Assembly (NCBI RefSeq): GCF_004339675.1
Contig: NZ_SLVM01000019.1
Location: 1-62,738 of the forward strand
Direction: 5' to 3'
DNA length: 62,738 nt
Origin: Rhodovulum steppense
GTDB taxonomy: Bacteria > Pseudomonadota > Alphaproteobacteria > Rhodobacterales > Rhodobacteraceae
The notes under the pieces are model-generated. The model ran no database searches. It worked only from the letters and a program-made list of their open reading frames with translations, and was not told where the DNA came from. Positions 57,801 to 62,738 of this stretch are shown in pieces; the stretch's first letter is position 1, and each line of letters begins with the position of its first letter. Both the position numbers and the translations under genes were made by a program.

Positions 57801-58149
57801 GCCGCTGCATGCGACCCAGACCAGCGGCACCGCCATCGGCGGCGTCCGCTTCAAGGCATGGCAACCGGCCGAGGCGCTGCACCCGGTCCTGCCGGTCAAC
57901 GCGCCCTTGACCTTCGACATCTTCGACACCTGGTCGGGCCGCGCGCTGGGCGGCTGCACCTACCACGTCGCCCATCCCGGCGGGCGCAGCTACGACACCT
58001 TCCCGGTCAACGCCAACGAGGCCGAGGCGCGGCGTCTGGCGCGGTTCGAGAAGATGGGCCACACGCCCGGCAGCTACTGGCCCGCCCCCGAAAACCCCCA
58101 CCCGGAATTCCCCATGACGCTGGACCTGCGCCGGGGGCCGGGTCTGTGA
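54802..58149 (+). CDS. Transglutaminase-DUF2126 fusion protein
   Basis: 1115 residues, cytoplasmic (no signal peptide). The N-terminal bacterial transglutaminase-like part (about residues 1-290) has the triad Cys180 (SGSCRDSS), His229 (DLHAWCEVY) and Asp245 (GLDPTSG). The remaining two thirds is DUF2126 (COG4196), with [47 protein letters not shown] and [20 protein letters not shown]. It is first of three genes, with the next ATG one base after its stop. Such clusters are predicted to synthesise or process a peptide. The start at 54802 is the conserved [11 protein letters not shown]; longer upstream frames are not. Confidence 0.9.
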   Translation: MAITASIRHLTHYRYDRPVSLGPQVIRLRPAPHSRTRVISHSLKVSPAGHFVNHQQDPYGNWLARFVFPEPVREFRIEVDLVADMTVYNPFDFFVDETAEEWPFDYPADLTDDLSIYRTPEPAGPLLAAFLATIPRGALRTVDFVVDLNARLQREIAYVIRMEPGVQAPEDTLRLRSGSCRDSSWLMVQILRHLGFAARFVSGYLIQLKPDLVALDGPPGTDHDFTDLHAWCEVYLPGAGWIGLDPTSGLLTGESHIPLAATPHYRNAAPITGMASYAEVDFTFHMEVHRTAEHPRITKPFSDEAWDALDALGHQVDAAIKAGDMRLTMGGEPTFVSIDDFESDEWNIAAVGPMKRGLADRLIRRLRDRFAPGGFLHYGQGKWYPGETLPRWTFSLYWRRDGKPIWKNPDLIAEEKAQTGAGPEESDRLLKGIAERLGIEPEMVVPAYEDPAEWIIKEGSLPENVTPENSKLKDPEERARIARVFARGLTDPAGHILPIQRWQAKATGRRWRSERWTMRRGKLFLVPGDSPVGYRLPLGSLPHVPPAQFPYTYVTDPTIDHGPLPDFDEADRAAAASVAAASPGHAQPVARFTEGGAVQDVREQELGTGTVRTALSVEPRDGRLCVFMPPVEDAEDYLDLVAAAEATAAEMGLPVHIEGYAPPHDPRLNVIRVAPDPGVLEVNVQPATDWEECKAITLGVYEEARLTRLGADKFMIDGKHCGTGGGNHVVVGGATPNDSPFLRRPDLLRSLILYWQRHPSLSYLFSGLFIGPTSQAPRIDEARHDSLYELEIALSQFPDPGEGAAPAPWLVDRLLRNILIDVTGNTHRAELCIDKLYSPDGPTGRLGLVEFRGFEMPPDARMSLAQQVLIRAILARLWQNPLKGKPVRWGTELHDRFMLPHFVWADFLGVLRDLTDHGFDFRSEWYEAQQEFRFPFCGEVEYEGVHLELRQALEPWHVLGERGAIGGTVRYTDSSVERMQVKLSTSNPGRYVVACNRRAVPLHATQTSGTAIGGVRFKAWQPAEALHPVLPVNAPLTFDIFDTWSGRALGGCTYHVAHPGGRSYDTFPVNANEAEARRLARFEKMGHTPGSYWPAPENPHPEFPMTLDLRRGPGL

Positions 58150-58150
58150 C

Positions 58151-60553
58151 ATGAACGCGACCGATCACGCCCCGGACGACCCGGCGGCCGCGCTCTTGCA
58201 GGGCTATCAGCCGCCCTCCGGCGTGGCCGACGAGCTGTTGCAACCCGATGGCCGCGTCCGGCCGGTCTGGCAGCCTCTGATCGAGCTTCTGGCCGGGCAG
58301 ACGCCGGACGAGCTGGCCCAGCGCTTTGCCCGGGGCGATCAGTATCTGCATGATGCGGGGGTCTATTACCGCCAGCACACCTCCAGCGGATCGACCCTGC
58401 GCGACTGGCCGCTGTCCCATGTCCCCGTGATGATCGCCGCCGAGGAATGGCAGCGGCTCTCCGAGGGGCTGGTCCAGCGGGCGGACCTGCTGGAACGGGT
58501 GATGGCCGATCTTTACGGGCCGGGCGATCTGGTGGCGGACGGGCTGTTGCCCGCCGACCTGATCGCGCGCAACCCCGAATGGCTGCGCCCCGTCGTGGGC
58601 ATCCGGCCGCGCTCGGGGCATTTCCTGCATTTCCTCGCCTTCGAGGTGGGCCGCTCGCCGGACGGATCCTGGCTGGTGCTGGGCGACCGGACGCAGGCGC
58701 CGTCGGGGTCGGGTTTCGCGCTGGAAAACCGGATGGCGACGACCCGGGTCTTTCCCGACCTGTTTCCCAACGCCAATGTCCGGCGGCTGGCCGGGTTCTT
58801 CCGGGCGTTTCGCGATGCGATGAACGGACTGCGAGGCGAAACCGACAGCCGGGTGGCGATCCTGACCCCGGGCCAGCATACCGACACCTATTTCGAACAT
58901 GCCTATATCGCGCGCTATCTGGGCTTTCTGCTGCTGGAATGCGAGGATCTGAAGGTCGAGCGCGGCAAGCTGACCGTGCGCACGATCGACGGGGCGCAAC
59001 CGGTCAGCGTGCTGTGGCGGCGGCTTGATTCGCGCTTTGCCGACCCGCTGGAACTGGACGAAAGCTCGGCGCTGGGCACGCCGGGCATGGTCGCCGCGCT
59101 GCGGGCGCAGGAACTGACCATGCTGAACTGCCTGGGCTCGGGCGTGCTCGAGGCCCGCGCGATGATGGCGTTCCTGCCGCGGATCTGCGAGCGGCTGACC
59201 GGTGCGGCGCTGAAGATCCCCAATATCGCGACCTGGTGGTGCGGCCAGCCCGCCGAACGCGCCTATGTCACCGACAATCTGCAACGCATGATGATCGGGC
59301 GGGCGCTGTCGACCGACCTGCCCTTCGAGGTCGATGCCCTGACCGCGCTGGGCGGCGATTTCCGCGGTTCCGCGCAGAAACCCGTCGGCGACTGGATCGA
59401 GGCCGATGGCGCCAACCTGGTGGGACAGGAGGCGGTGACGCTGTCCACGACGCCCGCGATGATCGAGGGGGAACTGGTGCCGCGGCCGATGCTGATCCGG
59501 GTCGTCCTGGCGCGCACCCCGCGCGGCTGGGAGGTGATGCCGGGCGGCTATGCGAGGATCGGACGCAGCGGCGACCCCACGGCGCTGGCGATGAGGAATG
59601 GCGGCTCGGTCGCCGATGTCTGGGTGGTCAGCGACGCCCCCGTGATTGCCGAAAGCCTTTCCCTGCGGCAGGACGGCCCCTTCGTGCGGCGCTTGCCGGG
59701 CGTGCTGCCAAGCCGCGCGGCGGACAATCTCTACTGGCTGGGCCGCTATGTCGAACGGGCCGAGGCGCGGGTGCGCGAGCTGCGCGCCTATCACCTGCGG
59801 CTGGAGGAGGTCGGCCATCGCGAGATGCCGCTGATCTCGTATATGGAACGCTATCTCGAAGGTTTCGGCGTCGATCCCGACGAGCCGGTGCCCATGGCGG
59901 TCCTCGAACTGTTCGAAGCGGCGCAGGGCTGCGCGGGCAAGGTGCGCGACCGGTTCTCGACCGATGGCTGGCACGCGCTGACCGATCTGGCCTTTTCCGC
60001 GCGCGGCATGTTCAACCGGGTGCGCCCCGGCGACGAGGCCGCGCGGCGGATGACCGAATTGCTGCGCAAGCTGGCGGGCTTTGCCGGGCTTGTGCATGAC
60101 AACATGTTCCGATTTGCCGGCTGGCGCTTCCTGACCATGGGGCGGGCGCTGGAACGGGCCGACCAGATGCTGTCGGCGCTGGCGGCCCTGACCGATCCGG
60201 CGGCGCCGCCGGGCAGTCTGGATGTCGCCATCGAGGTGGGCGACAGCGTGATGACCCATCGCCGCCGCTATCCCATGGCCAGCGGTTGCAACACCGTCAT
60301 CGACCTTCTGGCGCTGGATTCGGACAACCCGCGCTCGGTGCTGTTCCAGATCGACGTTCTGCGTGAACAGGAAGCGATGCTGACCCGCACCCGCGAAGGC
60401 GGCGCGATGAGCGATCTCGCCCGGCGAATCCTGCTGGTGCATACCGACCTGTCGGTGGCCGCCCCCGACGCCATGACGCCCGCCCGGCTGCTGGAGACCC
60501 GCGGGGCGATCCGGGACATCTCTGTTGCGCTGACCGCGCGCTACCTGAGTTGA
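58151..60553 (+). CDS. Circularly permuted ATP-grasp and alpha-E domain protein
   Basis: 800 residues. The N-terminal about 480 residues are a circularly permuted ATP-grasp domain (DUF404/DUF407): GVYYRQHTSSGSTLRDWPLS, RNPEWLRPVVGIRPRSGHFLHF, LVLGDRTQAPSGSGFALENR, TLSTTPAMIEGELVPRPMLI. The C-terminal part (about 505-795) is the helical alpha-E (DUF403) domain: NLYWLGRYVERAEARVREL, RFAGWRFLTMGRALERADQ. ATP-grasp enzymes form amide bonds via acyl phosphates, so a peptide-ligase role is predicted. It is translated in coupling with its neighbours (one base before, five after). Confidence 0.9.
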   Translation: MNATDHAPDDPAAALLQGYQPPSGVADELLQPDGRVRPVWQPLIELLAGQTPDELAQRFARGDQYLHDAGVYYRQHTSSGSTLRDWPLSHVPVMIAAEEWQRLSEGLVQRADLLERVMADLYGPGDLVADGLLPADLIARNPEWLRPVVGIRPRSGHFLHFLAFEVGRSPDGSWLVLGDRTQAPSGSGFALENRMATTRVFPDLFPNANVRRLAGFFRAFRDAMNGLRGETDSRVAILTPGQHTDTYFEHAYIARYLGFLLLECEDLKVERGKLTVRTIDGAQPVSVLWRRLDSRFADPLELDESSALGTPGMVAALRAQELTMLNCLGSGVLEARAMMAFLPRICERLTGAALKIPNIATWWCGQPAERAYVTDNLQRMMIGRALSTDLPFEVDALTALGGDFRGSAQKPVGDWIEADGANLVGQEAVTLSTTPAMIEGELVPRPMLIRVVLARTPRGWEVMPGGYARIGRSGDPTALAMRNGGSVADVWVVSDAPVIAESLSLRQDGPFVRRLPGVLPSRAADNLYWLGRYVERAEARVRELRAYHLRLEEVGHREMPLISYMERYLEGFGVDPDEPVPMAVLELFEAAQGCAGKVRDRFSTDGWHALTDLAFSARGMFNRVRPGDEAARRMTELLRKLAGFAGLVHDNMFRFAGWRFLTMGRALERADQMLSALAALTDPAAPPGSLDVAIEVGDSVMTHRRRYPMASGCNTVIDLLALDSDNPRSVLFQIDVLREQEAMLTRTREGGAMSDLARRILLVHTDLSVAAPDAMTPARLLETRGAIRDISVALTARYLS

Positions 60554-60558
60554 GCGCC

Positions 60559-61452
60559 ATGGCGACCGACTACGACATCAGGCTGGAAATCACCTACAGC
60601 TACGAGGCCCCCGCCGGGTCCAGCCGCACGCTTCTGCGGATGCTGCCGCTCGGCAATGCGGTGCAGCAACTGATCTCGGGCCGCGTCTCGACCGATCCCG
60701 CGCCCGATTTCCGCCGCGACGGGGCCGATTTCTTCGGCAATGCCACGACCGAGATCGCCCATGACCGGCCGCTGACCGAGATCGCATTCCGCTTTGCCGG
60801 CCGCGTGCGGCGGTCGGGCGGCATGCCCGGGCTCGACCTGTCGAGCGATCTGGGCAGGCTGGGCGAGGAGATCGCGGCGATCCGCGGCATCGGTCCGCAT
60901 GTGCCGCATCATTTTCTTGGCGCGTCCGAACGCATCTGCCACGAGCCCAGGATCGCGGCCTTTGCCGGGGCGCTGGTCGCGCCGGACATGTCGGCGCTGG
61001 CCGCGACCCGCGCCATCGCGCACAACCTGCATGAAAGGTTCGAGTTCGACCCCGAAGCCACCGAGGTCACGACCCCGCCCATCGCGGCCTTCGAGGCCCG
61101 CCGCGGCGTCTGCCAGGACATCAGCCATGTCACGATCGCCGCGCTGCGGGCGGTCGGCATTCCGGCGGGCTATGTCAGCGGCTTTCTGCGGACCAGGCCG
61201 CCGCCGGGCCAGCCCCGGCTGGAAGGCGCGGATGCGATGCATGCCTGGGTGCGTGCCTGGTGCGGCGCCGAGACCGGCTGGATCGAGATCGACCCGACCA
61301 ACGACCTGCTGGTGGGCACCGATCATGTCGCCGTGGCCATCGGACGCGATTACGCCGATGTCGCCCCCGTGCGCGGCTCGCTCAGGACCGAGGGGACGCA
61401 TACGACCTCGCACAAGGTCGACGTGATCCCCTGCGAGGGACGGCCCGGCTGA
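60559..61452 (+). CDS. Transglutaminase family protein
   Basis: 297 residues, no signal peptide. The family N-terminal domain YDIRLEITYSYEAPAGSSRTLLRMLP precedes a transglutaminase core with Cys185 (ARRGVCQDISHV), His228 (DAMHAWVRAW) and Asp245 (IEIDPTND). VGIPAGYVSGFL is typical. It is smaller than the fusion at the head of the operon and lacks DUF2126. A TTG at 60550 is an alternative start; ATG at 60559 gives the conserved N-terminus. It likely cleaves or ligates a product of the ATP-grasp protein; direction is not known. Confidence 0.9.
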   Translation: MATDYDIRLEITYSYEAPAGSSRTLLRMLPLGNAVQQLISGRVSTDPAPDFRRDGADFFGNATTEIAHDRPLTEIAFRFAGRVRRSGGMPGLDLSSDLGRLGEEIAAIRGIGPHVPHHFLGASERICHEPRIAAFAGALVAPDMSALAATRAIAHNLHERFEFDPEATEVTTPPIAAFEARRGVCQDISHVTIAALRAVGIPAGYVSGFLRTRPPPGQPRLEGADAMHAWVRAWCGAETGWIEIDPTNDLLVGTDHVAVAIGRDYADVAPVRGSLRTEGTHTTSHKVDVIPCEGRPG

Positions 61453-61478
61453 GACGCCCCCCCCGACCCTGGGCCGTG

Positions 61479-61537
61479 ACGCGATATTGCCGTTCCACCG
61501 GCGAATTCCGGTCAGGTTTTCACGCGATATTAGCGTT
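61479..61537 (+). promoter_or_regulatory. Pair of 16-base direct repeats upstream of a chemoreceptor gene
   Basis: ACGCGATATTGCCGTT (61479-61494) and ACGCGATATTAGCGTT (61522-61537) match at 14 of 16 positions, 43 bases apart (about four helical turns). They lie 45-100 bases before the ATG of the next gene. A regulator binding site is plausible. Confidence 0.4.
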
Positions 61538-61581
61538 TGGAACCCATGACTGCGTGCACGCCGCCGCAAGGAAGAAGAAGA

Positions 61582-62738
61582 ATGCTGCACCACCGCCTCT
61601 CGCTGAAAGCCCTGCTTGCCCTGGGCACGGGCATCCTGTTTCTCGCGCTCTGCATCGCGCAGTCGGCAGTCCTGCAATTCCAGTCCGCGCAGGCGATGCG
61701 CGACGCGGCGCTGGGCCAGCAGGCGACATCGCTGCGAATCGTCGTCGACCAGTTCCGGTCCGGGTTCGACGGGATCGAGGTCTCGACCGCCGCTGACGGC
61801 ACTATCCAACAGGTCACCTGGGACGGGGTTTCCGGGCTTGCGGATCATTCGATCATCGACCGCGCGGGCGCGCTCTCGGGCGAAACGGCGACGGTCTTCG
61901 CCTGGGACGCCGCGCAGGGCGAGTTCGTGCGCGTCTCGACGAATATCCGCAAGCAGGACGGCACCCGCGCCGTCGGAACGGTGCTGGGGCGCGACAATCC
62001 CGTACATGCCGCGATGCTGAGGGGCGAAAGCTATACCGGCGAGGCGATGATCCTGGGCAAGCCCTACCTGACCCTCTACCAGCCCTTCGTCTCGGCCGGG
62101 GGCGAGGTGCGGGGCATCTTCTATGTCGGTATCGACCGCAGCCGGATCGACACGGTCATCGCCGCGCAACGGCGCACCAGCCTGATCCTGTCGGCGATCA
62201 TGGTGACGATGGGTGTCGCGCTGCTGGTGGGATTGCTGAACGTGCTGTTCCGGCCGCTTCCCACCCTCGGCAAGGCGTTCGAACGCATGGCCGGCGGCGA
62301 CCTGGACACCGAGGTTCCCCATACCGGACGCCGGGACGAGATCGGCGCGATCGCCCGGAGCGCGGACGCGTTCCGCGAGACGCTCTCTGCCGCCCGCGAA
62401 CTCGACGCGGCGGCCCGGCAGCGCCAGCAGGAGGGGGCCGAGGTGGTCCAGACCCTGCGCGCCGGGCTCGAACGCCTCGCGGCGGGCGACCTGACACATG
62501 CGCTCGAAACGCCCTTCCCTGCCGATTACGAAGGGCTTCGGGCCGATTTCAATGCGACGGTCGACCGGCTGAACAACCTGATCGGGTCTATGATCGAGAA
62601 TTCCGCCGAGATCCGCACGCGCGCGGGCGAGATCCGGTCGTCCTCGGAGGATCTGTCGCACCGGACCGAGAACCAGGCGGCGACGCTGGAGGAGACGGCG
62701 GCGGCGCTGGACGAGTTGACCTCGAGTGTTCGGGCGGC
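61582..62738 (+). CDS. Methyl-accepting chemotaxis protein with periplasmic Cache sensor (partial)
   Basis: About 385 residues are visible before the window edge. Membrane helix 1 (LKALLALGTGILFLALCIAQS) and helix 2 (LILSAIMVTMGVALLVGLLNVLF) flank a periplasmic Cache-type domain (about residues 35-195; ATVFAWDAAQGEFVRVSTNI, GTVLGRDNPVHAAMLRGESY, YQPFVSAGGEVRGIFYVGID). HAMP regions follow, then the start of the MCP signalling domain (SEDLSHRTENQAATLEET). AAGGAAGAAGAAG precedes the ATG. The signalling tip and C-terminus are cut off. Confidence 0.9.
   Translation, partial: MLHHRLSLKALLALGTGILFLALCIAQSAVLQFQSAQAMRDAALGQQATSLRIVVDQFRSGFDGIEVSTAADGTIQQVTWDGVSGLADHSIIDRAGALSGETATVFAWDAAQGEFVRVSTNIRKQDGTRAVGTVLGRDNPVHAAMLRGESYTGEAMILGKPYLTLYQPFVSAGGEVRGIFYVGIDRSRIDTVIAAQRRTSLILSAIMVTMGVALLVGLLNVLFRPLPTLGKAFERMAGGDLDTEVPHTGRRDEIGAIARSADAFRETLSAARELDAAARQRQQEGAEVVQTLRAGLERLAAGDLTHALETPFPADYEGLRADFNATVDRLNNLIGSMIENSAEIRTRAGEIRSSSEDLSHRTENQAATLEETAAALDELTSSVRA

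Noticed and set aside
54457-58152. A 1231-codon minus-strand open frame
   Set aside because: It is fully antisense to the well-supported transglutaminase-DUF2126 gene. Its translation is low-complexity His/Arg/Gln/Gly-rich, as expected for a shadow of GC-rich third positions.
58007-60442. An 811-codon minus-strand open frame
   Set aside because: Antisense to the ATP-grasp/alpha-E gene and compositionally a shadow.

Overview
The window is GC-rich and densely packed. Its gene content points to a chromosome of an alphaproteobacterium in the Rhodobacteraceae/Rhodobacterales. The pointers are the cell-cycle regulator GcrA, an F1 ATP synthase operon atpHAGDC without F0 genes, DUF2125 and DUF6455 proteins, several cytoplasmic-type chemoreceptors, and the hemE/hemC/hemF arrangement. 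Most long open frames opposite the real genes are GC-driven shadows and were left out.

Region 1-3336 is an accessory patch with lower GC and mobile-element signs. It holds the right end of an IS66-type element, a small gene whose 3' end is supplied by that element, a DUF6471 HTH-like gene, a divergent IS1595-family transposase, two unrecognised small genes in tandem, and a hypothetical gene with a doubtful 3' end. From 3440 on the content is mostly core.

Region 3440-9017 holds three haem-biosynthesis genes (hemF, hemE, hemC) mixed with a lipoprotein, a periplasmic transglutaminase-like cysteine proteinase and a secreted Gly-rich repeat protein. Region 9189-15056 holds tesA, divergent from an ABC ATPase/FtsX-like permease pair, then panB-panC. 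Region 15093-29951 is mixed housekeeping: a PAS chemoreceptor, ychF, trpA, an ABC-2 permease, gcrA, an AsmA-like protein, rimO, cutA, DUF4405, two DUF6455 genes, a DCC-family thiol oxidoreductase, DUF167, a nitroreductase, a CysZ/EI24-like membrane protein, an acyl-CoA epimerase, and a chemoreceptor with reversed domain order.

Region 30233-36063 is a tightly overlapping operon for a BMP-type (purine/nucleoside-like) ABC importer plus a cytosine-deaminase-like amidohydrolase. It predicts uptake and deamination of a nucleobase-like compound. Region 36130-41030 is the F1 ATP synthase operon on the minus strand. Region 41295-54081 holds a methyltransferase, gloB, clpA, a MotA/MotB-like (Zorya-like) proton-channel pair, a ChaC-like gene, DUF2125, the hisC-tyrC-extensin operon, a YqhA-like membrane protein and rpsD with a recognisable promoter and a structured leader.

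Region 54802-61452 is a compact three-gene operon: transglutaminase-DUF2126 fusion, circularly permuted ATP-grasp plus alpha-E protein, and a second transglutaminase-like protein. It matches a family of predicted peptide-ligase/peptidase systems whose product is unknown. A membrane Cache-type chemoreceptor runs off the right edge. No rRNA, tRNA or CRISPR array was seen.
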